In this document: piece by piece, positions 44,207 to 52,906 of the stretch
Layout of the letters: the number at the start of each line of letters is the position of its first letter
Position numbering within the stretch: position 1 is the stretch's first letter
NCBI GenBank assembly: GCA_031418775.1
Contig: JANOJN010000001.1
Span: 1 to 54,936, forward strand
From: JANLQX01 sp031418775
Lineage (GTDB): Bacteria > Actinomycetota > Acidimicrobiia > Acidimicrobiales > JANYDT01
DNA length: 54,936 nucleotides
Direction of reading: 5' to 3'
Translations under genes and position numbers: made by a program
Notes under the pieces: model-generated
What the model was told of the DNA's origin: nothing
Seen by the model: only the letters and a program-made list of their open reading frames with translations
Database searches by the model: none

Positions 44207-44311
44207 ACGTCATCGGGAACTCGGCGAGATGTTCGCTCGGCAAGCCGTGTCATCGCTTCGCGGCGAGCCAGCTCACGATCACGTCGTCGGGGAACTCGGC
44301 GAGATGTTCGC
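44207..44311. repeat. Pair of about 30-bp direct repeats, 71 bp apart, one inside a truncated gene
   Basis: Bases 44207-44236 and 44281-44311 are nearly identical (core GGAACTCGGCGAGATGTTCGC), differing by one base and a one-base indel. On the minus strand the second copy encodes EHLAEFPDD of the TTC38-like ORF, and the first encodes EHLAEFP again just beyond its stop codon, then shifts frame. The duplication thus lies at the broken end of that gene and probably arose with its truncation. Confidence 0.7.
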
Positions 44312-44576
44312 GCGAGAGATGGTGCGCCCGATCGACTTCCCGGCGCAGCCAGCATTCGATGATCGCAACGTGCTGGCGTTGACGCCGCCCCGTCGCGAGT
44401 CGTCGAGCCACCGCAACGACATCGTCGAATTCCTCGGTGACGAGCGCCAACGCAGCAGTGGCATCGAATGAACCGGGAAAGTCCGCGACGGCCGCGGCAA
44501 GAATGACCGGAGCCAACGGGTCTTCGCCGACGAGGCGAGCGATCGCCGCGGCGACGAGAAGGGGCTGATCGGACAT
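44250..44576 (-). pseudogene. N-terminal fragment of a TTC38-like TPR protein
   Basis: Encodes 108 residues from ATG 44576: MSDQPLLVAAAIARLVGEDP then TPR-type helices, ending RQRQHVAIIECWLRREVDRA and REHLAEFPDDVIVSWLAAKR. The segment (R-x-x-QHVA ... REHLAEFPDD) is characteristic of the early part of TTC38-family proteins (about 400-450 residues). The ORF stops abruptly at 44250, and the sequence beyond contains a duplicated, frameshifted copy of its tail. A genuine short protein cannot be ruled out. It is divergent from the large regulator gene. Confidence 0.55.
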
Positions 44577-44627
44577 GGACGTATCCTGACGATCGGTACT
44601 GACGATCCCCTGACTAGGGTCTGATGG

Positions 44628-47600
44628 GTGGAAATGGCACCTCAGCTGATCGAGGTGAATCTGCTGGGCCCTTTCGAAGTCCGCGTGGGCGGAAGCTTGA
44701 TCGATGTGCCTGGCGTGCGGACGCGAGCTGTTCTCGCCCGCCTCGCGCTCGACGCGGGAAGTGTCGTTGCCGTGGATCAGCTCATCGACGACGTCTGGGG
44801 TGCCGCCGCGCCGGCGAACGCTCTCAACGCGCTCCAAGTGCGGGTGTCCCAACTCCGCCAAGTTCTTGGTCGCGACGTCGTTCGTGCCACGCGCCCGGGT
44901 TACGTCCTGGACATCGATCCGGCTGGCGTCGACGCGTTGGCCGTCGAGGGGCTCATCGCCGCCGCCCGCCGAACCTCCGACGTCGACCAGCGAGGGGCGG
45001 CCAAGGTCTTCGCCGACGCGCTCAGCCGATGGCGCGGATCCCCCTTCGGCGGCCTCGGTGACGCGCCCTTCACGCTTGGCGCGGCGGCGCGTTGGGATGA
45101 GCTCCGCCTCGGTGCGACGGAGGACGTGCTAAGGCTCGAGCTGACCGCAGGCCACGTCCTCGAGCATCTGCCCGAGCTCGAAGAACTCGCTGCACAGCAT
45201 CCCTTGCGCGAACCGCTGTATGAACTGCTGATGCGGGCCTATGCCGCGTTGGGCCGACAGGCAGACGCGCTCGGCGCGTACCGCCGCATCCGCGGTCGGC
45301 TGGTGGACGAACTGGGAATGGAACCAGGCCCACGTCTGCAGGAACTCGAAGCCGGGGTGCTCCGTCAAGACCCGTCGCTCCTCGGGAGCGGTCCGCCTTC
45401 GGGTCAACCCGCCGCAGACGACCTCGCTCCGATTCCAACGATCGGGAACGTGTACCAGCCGACTTCGCGTCTGGTCCACCGAGATGCCGACGGAGAGGCG
45501 GTCCAGACGATGTTGGCTCGCCACCAACTGGTGACCGTCAGTGGACCGGCCGGGGTCGGCAAGACGCATTTTGCGGTCGAACTGGCCAGCCGGATGACCC
45601 GAACCCACGGTGTCTGGTTCGTGCCGCTCGAGCCGACGACCCGCCCTGACCTGGTTGCCGAGTCGATCGCCGCGGCCCTGCGCGCACCTCTTGATCGACC
45701 GCTCGCCAGCTTGTGCGCGCGCCTCCAAGGGGCCGACATGTTGCTGGTGCTCGACAACTGCGAACACCTCGGTGACGGTCCGGCGTCCGTCGTCCGGGAG
45801 TTGCTCGAAAACTGCCCTTCACTCACCGTCTTGGCGACCAGCCAACGTCCTCTCGGAGTCCCCGGTGAGGTGGTGTGGCCGCTGCAGCCGCTCCCTCGAG
45901 CCGGCGCGTTGGAGCTGTTTGTCCTCCGAGTTGCCGAGATGAACCCGCGCATTTTGTTCGATGCCGCCACCCTCCGGTCTGCGGAAGAGATCTGTGCCGA
46001 GCTCGACGATCTCCCGCTTGCCATCGAGTTGGCGGCGCGGCGTTGCGGGGTGCTGAGCGTGAACGAGATTGCCGAACGTCTTCATGACCGGTTCGACATC
46101 CTCGCCGATCGGAGCACCCGCCGTTCCCGAAGGCACTCGACACTGGCCAATGCCATCGGCTGGAGCTATGAGCTGCTATTCCCCGACACGCAGTTGCTCC
46201 TGCAGATCGTGGCCGCGTTTCCCGAAGGGGCGACCCTCGAAGCTCTTGAAGTCGTTGCGCCCGCGGTCGGAGTAGCCGTCGACGAGATCGTGGATCTGCT
46301 CGTACAGCTGGCAGACCGCTCGTTCGTGGTCACCGACCGGAGCGGGCGAGCGTCGCGCTATCGCGTGCTGAACAGCGTCCGGGTCTTTGCCATCGATCGT
46401 GTCGACGAAGCCGGCCGGACGGCCACTATCCGGTCCGCTCTCGCCACGTGGGTGGCGATCATGGCGAAGCAGTGCTCGCAGGGCTTGCGCACCTCGAACC
46501 AATCCGAATGGTTGGCGAAATTGCGCGATGAACGGGCCGTGATCGACCTTGTTTTTGATTGGTTGGTCGTCAACGATCCGCATGCGGCACTCGCCCTGTC
46601 CAACGATCTCTTTCTTGGTTGGCTGATCACGGGCGACAACTCGATCGCGGCAGCCCGACTGGGCCGTGCCCTCGCTGCGGCCGGCGATGCGGCGCTCGAC
46701 CTGCGCGCGCAAATCGGTGCGCGCCAAGCGGTGCTGCTCGCCCGGATCGGCCGTCATGAAGAATCGGTGCCTATCGCGGCCTGGGCCCTCGTGGCGGTGG
46801 AAGGGAGCGATCCGCACGTTGTGGCCCTCACCCGTTCGATCATCGGACAGGTGTTCACTTACGCGGGTCGCGTCGACGACGGCCTTGCCCTCATGCGTAA
46901 GGCACGTGAGGAGCTGTCCACCTTGGGCGACACCTGGGCCGAGGGCATTGCCGTACACAACCTCGCACTCGCCGCAGGGTACGTCGGTGACCATGAGGCG
47001 CAGGGGCAGCTGATCCGCGAAGCCCTCGACCTCCTTCGTGACCACAACGATCCATTTGTCTTTCGGCTCGCCCACCGCAACCTCGCCCTCGTCGAGCTTC
47101 GGAATGGAGGATTTGTCCGGGCCATCGAGAGCTTGGAGAAGTCCCTTGCGGCCGAACGCAGCATTGGATTCGTGGCCGAGGAAATCGGAACGCTGCGTCT
47201 CCTGGGACGCACACGTTGGCTGCTCGGAGAGATTGAGCTCGCCGTCGAAGCATTGACGCAGAGCATCTCGACGAGTCAGCAACTCGGTGACGCAGCATCG
47301 GCCGACAACGCACTCGCCGACCTGGTGGCGCTCCACCGGGCAGTAGGAGATGTCGTTGCCGCGCGCAGTGTCCTCGAGCGCTTCCATCCCCGCCTGTCAT
47401 GGTCCGATGCGACCCACTCTCCGGCTTCGTTGCAGATCCAGATCGTCGCGCTCGCCTTCGACGAAGGTGAAGCCGGCGGACGGAGCCTTCTCCAACTCGC
47501 CCTCGCCTCGACCAGCACGGCCCGCGACAACCATCAGCGGGTTCTCGCCCTCGATCTTGTCGCTCGACTGTCGACGGATGATGCCGAAGCGGTTTCAGCC

Positions 47601-47681
47601 CGGGCCGAAGCCGACCGGCTCGCCGAGCGCATGGGTCTTCATGGAACGGAGCGACCGGACCGCGGGGCGGCGCTTTCATGA
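44628..47681 (+). CDS. AfsR/SARP-like transcriptional regulator (winged helix-BTAD-NB-ARC-TPR)
   Basis: Encodes 1017 residues (GTG 44628; ATG 44634 nearly equivalent). Domains: OmpR-like winged helix (1-95, IEVNLLGPFEVRVGG ... LQVRVSQLRQVLG), bacterial transcriptional activator domain (100-245, ending RIRGRLVDELGMEPGPRLQ), an NB-ARC-type ATPase with P-loop GPAGVGKTHF near 305 and LLVLDNCEHL near 370, and a C-terminal TPR array (about 610-1010). Such proteins integrate a nucleotide- or ligand-gated switch with promoter binding and often govern secondary metabolism or catabolic loci. It is followed by an SDR and a dioxygenase gene on the same strand, which could be targets. Confidence 0.92.
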   Translation: MEMAPQLIEVNLLGPFEVRVGGSLIDVPGVRTRAVLARLALDAGSVVAVDQLIDDVWGAAAPANALNALQVRVSQLRQVLGRDVVRATRPGYVLDIDPAGVDALAVEGLIAAARRTSDVDQRGAAKVFADALSRWRGSPFGGLGDAPFTLGAAARWDELRLGATEDVLRLELTAGHVLEHLPELEELAAQHPLREPLYELLMRAYAALGRQADALGAYRRIRGRLVDELGMEPGPRLQELEAGVLRQDPSLLGSGPPSGQPAADDLAPIPTIGNVYQPTSRLVHRDADGEAVQTMLARHQLVTVSGPAGVGKTHFAVELASRMTRTHGVWFVPLEPTTRPDLVAESIAAALRAPLDRPLASLCARLQGADMLLVLDNCEHLGDGPASVVRELLENCPSLTVLATSQRPLGVPGEVVWPLQPLPRAGALELFVLRVAEMNPRILFDAATLRSAEEICAELDDLPLAIELAARRCGVLSVNEIAERLHDRFDILADRSTRRSRRHSTLANAIGWSYELLFPDTQLLLQIVAAFPEGATLEALEVVAPAVGVAVDEIVDLLVQLADRSFVVTDRSGRASRYRVLNSVRVFAIDRVDEAGRTATIRSALATWVAIMAKQCSQGLRTSNQSEWLAKLRDERAVIDLVFDWLVVNDPHAALALSNDLFLGWLITGDNSIAAARLGRALAAAGDAALDLRAQIGARQAVLLARIGRHEESVPIAAWALVAVEGSDPHVVALTRSIIGQVFTYAGRVDDGLALMRKAREELSTLGDTWAEGIAVHNLALAAGYVGDHEAQGQLIREALDLLRDHNDPFVFRLAHRNLALVELRNGGFVRAIESLEKSLAAERSIGFVAEEIGTLRLLGRTRWLLGEIELAVEALTQSISTSQQLGDAASADNALADLVALHRAVGDVVAARSVLERFHPRLSWSDATHSPASLQIQIVALAFDEGEAGGRSLLQLALASTSTARDNHQRVLALDLVARLSTDDAEAVSARAEADRLAERMGLHGTERPDRGAALS

Positions 47682-47731
47682 TCGGTTGTCGGGCGTGACC
47701 GTCCGGCCGGCTACACCGTAGAGTCCGACGA

Positions 47732-48532
47732 ATGGATCTCGGACTTGCCGGCAAGACTGTCTTGGTCACCGCGTCGTTCCGGGGGACGGGTCGGGGAATC
47801 GTTCGGGTCCTTGCGCACGAGGGAGCGAACGTCATCGTCCACGGGTTCGATCTCGGCTCCGCCGAGACGGTCGCCGACGAGATTCGTGCCGCCGGAGGCC
47901 ACGCCCGCGCCGTCGCCGGGGACCTGCTGACCGACGACGGGGCTGACGCGCTCGCCGCCGAGGTCGGGCCGATCGATGTGCTGGTGGCCAACTACGGCGT
48001 GGCCGAGGGTGGTTCGTGGTTCGGTGAATCGACCGATGAGGCGGCGTGGTTCGACTCGTACAACAAGAACATCCTCTCGGCGATTCGTCTTGTACGTCGA
48101 TGCGTACCAGCGATGCGTGAACGGCACTGGGGACGGGTGATCCTTGTCGGAACCGTCGGGACGCTGCGGCCGGGCACGCGCCAGCCGCAGTACTACGCAG
48201 CGAAGGGGGCGCTCCCGGGCATCACGACCTCGCTGGCCAAGGAACTCGCCGGTACCGGCATCACCGTCAATCTGGTGAGCCCGGGAATCATCGCAACGGA
48301 CGAGGTCCGAGAGCGCTTCACCAAGCGAGCGGAGAAGCTCGGACGGCCGACCGACTGGGCCTCCGTGCAGACGTTGGTGTTCGAGGAGTTCATGGACCTC
48401 CCAACCCGTCGTGTCCCCGAGCCCGAAGACGTCGGGCATCTCGTTGCGTTCCTCGCTAGCGAGCGCTCATCGTCGATCACCGGAGCCAACTACCGCATCG
48501 ACGGTGGTGCCGCCGACGCCGTGACTCCCTGA
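47732..48532 (+). CDS. Short-chain dehydrogenase/reductase
   Basis: Encodes 266 residues. Rossmann glycine region TASFRGTGRGI (a variant of TGxxxGxG), VANYGVAEGG for the NAG-type motif, catalytic Tyr and Lys in YYAAKG, and a C-terminal substrate loop (LVSPGIIATDEVRERF, ITGANYRIDGG). The usual catalytic Ser region reads VGTVGTLRPG, with Thr rather than Ser, so activity is likely but not certain. It starts 50 bp after the regulator and is followed after 44 bp by an IPNS-like oxygenase gene. Confidence 0.9.
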   Translation: MDLGLAGKTVLVTASFRGTGRGIVRVLAHEGANVIVHGFDLGSAETVADEIRAAGGHARAVAGDLLTDDGADALAAEVGPIDVLVANYGVAEGGSWFGESTDEAAWFDSYNKNILSAIRLVRRCVPAMRERHWGRVILVGTVGTLRPGTRQPQYYAAKGALPGITTSLAKELAGTGITVNLVSPGIIATDEVRERFTKRAEKLGRPTDWASVQTLVFEEFMDLPTRRVPEPEDVGHLVAFLASERSSSITGANYRIDGGAADAVTP

Positions 48533-48576
48533 AGCGACGACTCGCCGTTTCGACGAGTCCACTAGGTTCTCCGGAC

Positions 48577-49527
48577 ATGGACCTCGTCCCCGTCGTGAGC
48601 ATCGACAACCCCGGAGCCACCTCGCTCGCCGATCTCGACCGGGCATGCCGGGACCACGGGTTCTTCCTCCTCCACGGCCACGGCCTCGACCCGATGATCG
48701 CCGAGACCTTCGAAGCGTCGAAGCGGTTCTTCGGCGCCGACCGTGCGGTGAAGGGTGCCATACGTCGTGACGCGGCCAATCCCTTGGGCTACAACGAACG
48801 TGAGCTGACCAAGCGTCGACGCGATCACAAGGAGGTCTTCGACTTCGTCGATCCGACGCAAGGCTTGGCCAGTCACTACAACCGCTGGCCCGACGGTGTC
48901 GAGGGATTCCGTGAGGCAATGGCCGCGCATTACGACGCGTGCAGCGATCTCGCGGCACGAACGACCGAACTCGTCTTCGCCGCGCTCGGGCTGTCGGACG
49001 AGACCGCCGCGGCGCATCGGGGTGATCGCTGCACGAGCAACATGCGGCTCAACCACTACACGCTCGACGATCCGGTTCCCGTGGACGAGCGTGATGGTTT
49101 GGCCGAGCTCGGCGAGGTGGCTCTCGGACACCACACCGACCTCGGACTGCTCACGCTGCTGATCCAAGACGACGTCGGCGGCCTCCAGGCGGAGTCCGGC
49201 GAACACGGATGGATCGATGTCGAACCGCGCCCGGGAACGATCGTCGTGAACCTGGCGGACTGCATGCAGGTGTGGACCAATGACCGCTACCGCGCTGCCG
49301 TGCACCGGGTGCTCCCCATGACCGTACGTACGCGTATCAGCATCCCGTACTTCTTCAATCCGGATCGCGACGCGATCATCGAACCGATCACCGAGTTGGC
49401 TCCGCAAGGACCTCGCTATCGTCCCTTCGCATTCCGGCAGTTCATCTCGGCGAGAGGTGCGGACAACTACGCCGACGCCGGCGCCCCCGACACCCAGATC
49501 TCCGACTTCCGTCTGGCTTCGGTCTAG
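48577..49527 (+). CDS. 2-oxoglutarate/Fe(II)-dependent oxygenase, isopenicillin-N-synthase family (second copy)
   Basis: Encodes 316 residues. N-terminal DHGFFLLHGHGL, iron triad His186-x-Asp188 (GHHTDLG) and His243 (AAVHRV), and co-substrate residues Arg253/Ser255 (TRISIPYFF). All are canonical. It differs clearly from the other two copies in the window (for example NHYTLDDPVPV in place of NHYPP), so it is a paralogue with another substrate. Likely co-transcribed with the SDR. Confidence 0.92.
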   Translation: MDLVPVVSIDNPGATSLADLDRACRDHGFFLLHGHGLDPMIAETFEASKRFFGADRAVKGAIRRDAANPLGYNERELTKRRRDHKEVFDFVDPTQGLASHYNRWPDGVEGFREAMAAHYDACSDLAARTTELVFAALGLSDETAAAHRGDRCTSNMRLNHYTLDDPVPVDERDGLAELGEVALGHHTDLGLLTLLIQDDVGGLQAESGEHGWIDVEPRPGTIVVNLADCMQVWTNDRYRAAVHRVLPMTVRTRISIPYFFNPDRDAIIEPITELAPQGPRYRPFAFRQFISARGADNYADAGAPDTQISDFRLASV

Positions 49528-49684
49528 ATCACCGACGATCACTCACGGACGCGGGCCGAACTGCGGTCCGGACTTACGGCCGCGCTTGAGTTCGAAGAAG
49601 CCCGGAATGACGGCGGAGTCGAGTCGGGCCCTTCGAGTTCTCACCGCCGGCGTGCTCCCAGCGCTGCGCCGCTGAGGTGCCCTG

Positions 49685-50200
49685 CTACAGGGAAGCGAGT
49701 CGGGGAACGGCTTTCGCCGCGGTGACCAGCAGTCCTCGCGAGCCGTCGGGGCCGAGTCGACCCGACAGGGTCACCTCGACCCAGTTCTTGTCACCGCTCG
49801 GTACGTAGATCCGCTCGATGGCGATGGCCGCACCCGGGCCGAGATCGGTGTGGGCGAAGAACGCGTTCTTGCCGAGCGCCTTTGATGCCCGGTCGAACGG
49901 CTTGGCCTGGGCCAGCAGGTCCGTGACCGCCGCGATGTCCTTGCTCGTCACGTGAGGGCGAACCGAGAGGACGCGGAGGAAGCAGTTGGGGTCGGTGGTT
50001 CTCCACGAGCACGTCCCGCCGACCAGAATCTCGGGCCCGGCGTACTTGTTGACGTCACTGACTCCGAGGACCTTTTGGACGGCGACTGCATCGAGCTTGC
50101 ACGTGGCCGGAACGTTCGAAACCGCGGACGCGGAGTGCATCGGAACGAGGGCGACACCGAAGGCCATCACGGCGGACGCGGACACACGAGAGAACCTCAT
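49685..50200 (-). CDS. Secreted DUF3558-like protein
   Basis: Encodes 171 residues. Signal peptide: MRFSRVSASAVMAFGVALVP then MHSASA. The mature part has CKLDAVAVQKVLGV and GGTCSWR, a Cys pair spaced as in DUF3558-type exported proteins of actinomycetes, then VEVTLSGRLGPDG. No lipobox is visible. Function unknown. Its ATG overlaps the stop of the broken DUF4386-like gene (ATGA), which suggests the two were once one transcription unit. The 157 bp before it (49528-49684) hold no gene I can support. Confidence 0.65.
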   Translation of the reverse strand: MRFSRVSASAVMAFGVALVPMHSASAVSNVPATCKLDAVAVQKVLGVSDVNKYAGPEILVGGTCSWRTTDPNCFLRVLSVRPHVTSKDIAAVTDLLAQAKPFDRASKALGKNAFFAHTDLGPGAAIAIERIYVPSGDKNWVEVTLSGRLGPDGSRGLLVTAAKAVPRLASL

Positions 50201-50937
50201 GCACGAACGCTAACGGGATCGTCAGCCCGAAGCGAGGGAGTCGAACGATCCGTCGAGTCTGCCCGCTGGCCTGGATGCCGACGAAGGAGTCGCACTGCCA
50301 TCCAGAGCAGCCACAGCACCCAGAGGATGTACCCGATGAAGTTCCCGGTGTCGATCAACGGCAACTCCAGAGGTGACAAGACGCCGAGAACGATGAGACT
50401 TGCCGAAACCGCCCCGAGCGCGACGAACACTCGACCGGCGAAACGCGAGCGCAAACTCATCAGCACGAGGACCGTCCATGCAGCGGTGAGGATGTAGCCG
50501 AGGGTCTCTCCGACGACCGTCCCGAGGAGCGTTCCGGCCAGGCGGAAGTGCGCCGCTGCGTCGGCTGCGGTCTGCGGATCGATGCTTCGCGCGCCGGCGG
50601 CGAAGCCCGGGACGAGGATCGGCCAACGGAGAAGCCCGATCGTGCACAACGGCGGCGGCGACCCCGACGCGAACCGACCGTTTCATCCATCGGTCGGTGC
50701 TGAGCCGTCCCACTCCGATCGCGATCGGCGCGAACATCGCGGCCGAGAACGCAAGCAGGGAGAACCAGAACGACACCGGTCCCTGGTGCTTGCCAAAGCG
50801 GTCGAGCAGACACTGCTCGATTCGTTGAGGACGTCGGGATAGTCGAACACGCTGGACAGAGCGGTGAAGCCCGCTTGGGTGAGTACCGCGACGGCGATCA
50901 GGAGCGCTGCCTCGGCAGGCTTCGAAGCGCGAGGCAT
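50197..50937 (-). pseudogene. DUF4386-like membrane protein with two frameshifts
   Basis: Three consecutive minus-strand segments in three frames join into one membrane protein. MPRASKPAEAALLIAVAVLT...VFDYPDVLNE (50937 to about 50820) is followed by QCLLDRFGKHQGPV then SFWFSLLAFSAAMFAPIAIG and RLSTDRWMKRSVRVGVAAAV (to about 50650), then IGLLRWPILVPGFAAGAR...ETLGYILTAAWTVLV (to 50197). Order and spacing fit DUF4386 (five to six helices). Two single-base-type indels, near 50820 and 50645, would restore it. It overlaps the DUF3558-like start. Confidence 0.65.
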
Positions 50938-51065
50938 TGGATGACTCCGAGGACAGCTCCGGCGGCGAGGCCCCCGGAAAGTGCCGACGTGAGATCGTCG
51001 ATGCTTCCGGCGACGGCTCGGGCGGTGAGACCGGCGATCGGGTAGGCGACGAAGCTCGCCAGCCA
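50898..51065 (-). pseudogene. Fragment of a small hydrophobic membrane protein
   Basis: The minus strand encodes DWLASFVAYPIAGLTARAVA then DDLTSALSGGLAAGAVLGVI: two helices with a Gly/Ala pattern found near the N-terminus of some uncharacterised actinobacterial membrane proteins. Upstream in the same frame the sequence has no convincing coding character, and downstream it stops at 50898 inside the start of the DUF4386-like gene. Best read as a leftover of a deletion. Confidence 0.35.
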
Positions 51066-51077
51066 GTCCGCAGCGCC

Positions 51078-51488
51078 ATGATCGAGAACCGGGAGATCGC
51101 CTCGCTGGTGATCGCCCGCCCGAACGTGGGCCCGAACTCCATTCGGATCGGCGAGTACGGATTCGGCCTCCTCCGCCGGGCGGGGTTCGCCGACGACGCG
51201 GTCGAACTGGTGTTGAACTCGGTGCTGACCTACACCCTGGGATTCGTCGCTCTCGAGGTGCCGAGGACGGAAGGCGCTGACGGCGTTGGGTCGATCTCTG
51301 CTTCGCTGGACGGCGTCTACGGGACGCTCGACCGGACAGAGTTCTCGCACACCTTCGCGGTGAAGCCTGCACCCGGTGCGCTGGTGTCGCAGCACCAGTT
51401 CGACTTCGGACTCGACGCGCTCCTCGACGGAATCGGCCTCCGGCAGGGTGGTTCCACGAGCGAAGCACAACCCAACAGACGGCGGTAG
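51078..51488 (+). pseudogene. C-terminal remnant of a TetR-family regulator
   Basis: From about 51078 the plus strand encodes IENREIASLVIARPNVGPNS then YGFGLLRRAGFADDAVELVL and a final QFDFGLDALLDGIGL. This is the ligand-binding half of a TetR_C-type regulator (H-x-ELA ... RPxxGPN ... FxFGLDxLLDGL). The N-terminal helix-turn-helix is missing; the DNA upstream encodes instead the minus-strand membrane fragment. It cannot act as a repressor. The 650 bp between 50938 and 51589 therefore hold only gene remnants. Confidence 0.6.
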
Positions 51489-51537
51489 GTTCCAGTGGTG
51501 GTTCGCAACGCATCGGACCGAACGCGTTCGACGCTGA

Positions 51538-51582
51538 GCCCGATCAAACTGCGCCCGATCAAACTGCGCCCGATCAAACCGA
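51538..51582. repeat. Three tandem 15-bp repeats just upstream of a dioxygenase gene
   Basis: GCCCGATCAAACTGC occurs at 51538-51552 and 51553-51567, with a slightly diverged third copy at 51568-51582. The array ends 7 bp before the ATG at 51590 and runs into the ribosome site (AGGAACTC). Such iterated sites may be bound by a regulator, or be simple slippage copies in the leader. Confidence 0.7.
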
Positions 51583-51589
51583 GGAACTC

Positions 51590-52588
51590 ATGATGACAAC
51601 CAAGACCATTGCGACCGTCGACATCTCCCGCTACCTCGCGGGCGACGAAGCGGGCACTGGTGACGTCGTTCGACAGATCGACGAGTCGTGTCGGTCGGTC
51701 GGCTTCCTGATCATCACGGGACACGGTGTTTCATCGGACCTCGTTGCGGAGGCGCGAGGTGCATCGATGGACTTCTTCGCGCTTTCGCCGCAGCAGAAGC
51801 TTGCGTACAAGATGCCGCCCGACCGCTACCGCGGTTACACCTCACCCGGCACCGAGTCCCTTGCCGCGAGCTACGGCAACGAGTCGCCACCGGACCTGAA
51901 GGAATCGTTCTCGATCGGACCGTTCGCGTTTGACGACGACGAGTACCACTCACCGTCGCGCGCTGGCGCCTTCTTCGCTCCGAACATGTGGCCCGGCGAG
52001 GTGCCGCACATGGAGGACGTGCTGTGCCGTTACTACTCCGCAATGGAAGCCCTCTCGACGCAACTGATGCGACTCTTCGCCCTTGCGCTGAGCCTGCCCC
52101 AGCACTTCTTCGACGAAAAGATCGACCGGCACATCACCAACATGAGCGTCATCCATTACCCACCGCTTTCGGCACCGCCGGCCCCCGGTCAGATGCGCGG
52201 CGGTGCGCACACCGACTTCGGGAGCCTGACCATCGTGCAGCGCGATCAGGCCCCAGGTGGTCTGCAAGTGCTCGTCGACGGCACATGGATCAACGCCCCT
52301 CACGTTGATGATTCGTTCGTCGTCAACCTCGGAGACCTCATGGCCGAATGGACGAACGATCGCTGGGTCTCGACGATCCATCAGGTCGCCACGCCCGACA
52401 AGCTTGAGGATGCGATGTCCGACCGGCTTTCGATGGTGTTCTTCCACCAACCGAACTACGACGCCGAAGTCGAAGTGCTGAGCACCTGCATCAGCGAGGG
52501 GCATCCGGCCAGGTATGAGCCGACCACTTCCGGGGGCCACATCACGAAGAAGATCTTCGCCATGCGGAGTCCGGAGCTGGGCGGATGA
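51590..52588 (+). CDS. 2-oxoglutarate/Fe(II)-dependent oxygenase, isopenicillin-N-synthase family (third copy)
   Basis: Encodes 332 residues, with an AGGA ribosome site. SVGFLIITGHGV in the N-terminal domain, iron triad His207-x-Asp209 (GAHTDFGS) and His264 (TIHQV), and co-substrate Arg279/Ser281 (DRLSMVFF). HITNMSVIHYPPLS and FFDEKIDRHI resemble the copy at 26.6 kb (HITNLCANHYPP, FFDDKIDNHI), so these two are the closest relatives in the window. ATGA-coupled to a NIPSNAP-like gene. Confidence 0.92.
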   Translation: MMTTKTIATVDISRYLAGDEAGTGDVVRQIDESCRSVGFLIITGHGVSSDLVAEARGASMDFFALSPQQKLAYKMPPDRYRGYTSPGTESLAASYGNESPPDLKESFSIGPFAFDDDEYHSPSRAGAFFAPNMWPGEVPHMEDVLCRYYSAMEALSTQLMRLFALALSLPQHFFDEKIDRHITNMSVIHYPPLSAPPAPGQMRGGAHTDFGSLTIVQRDQAPGGLQVLVDGTWINAPHVDDSFVVNLGDLMAEWTNDRWVSTIHQVATPDKLEDAMSDRLSMVFFHQPNYDAEVEVLSTCISEGHPARYEPTTSGGHITKKIFAMRSPELGG

Positions 52589-52899
52589 TCCACGAGGAGA
52601 GCGTCTACGCAATGCAGGTCGGCAAGGCGGCGCAACTCGTCGAGGCCTATGCCAACGAAGGCATCGCGATACTCGAACGGGTCCTGGGCACCTTGGTTGG
52701 CTTCTGGTCGGTCGACACCGGTGGCGACGTCGATGAGCTGATCCAGATCTGGCAATTCGACAGCGACGACGATCGGCGTCGTCGACGCGACGCACTCTGG
52801 AAGGACCCTGAGTGGCTCGACTTCGCGGCCCGTTTCGGTTACCTCATCACCAAGCGGTCGATGCGAATCCTGCTACCGGTCACATTCCCGACGCCATAG
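52585..52899 (+). CDS. NIPSNAP-family small protein
   Basis: Encodes 104 residues; ATG 52585 overlaps the dioxygenase stop (ATGA). The ferredoxin-like alpha/beta barrel signature is present: ESVYAMQVGKAAQLVEAYAN, LGTLVGFWSVDTGGDVDELIQIWQFDSDDDRRRRRDALWKDPEW. NIPSNAP and the related dimeric barrels serve as small accessory or isomerase-like enzymes; here the coupling suggests that it acts on, or assists, the product of the oxygenase. Ends 7 bp before the convergent TetR gene. Confidence 0.85.
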   Translation: MIHEESVYAMQVGKAAQLVEAYANEGIAILERVLGTLVGFWSVDTGGDVDELIQIWQFDSDDDRRRRRDALWKDPEWLDFAARFGYLITKRSMRILLPVTFPTP

Positions 52900-52906
52900 T
52901 TCTCCG

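Noticed and set aside
44160..44320. Repeat cluster considered as a CRISPR or integron attC-type site
   Set aside because: Repeats are a local duplication of coding sequence and a 14-bp slippage pair, not regular arrays or attC-like palindromes.
49528..49684. Short minus-strand peptide ending PGFFELKRGRKSGPQFGPRP before the DUF3558-like gene
   Set aside because: It could be the tail of a lost gene, but the upstream part of the frame has no coding character and no family is recognised.
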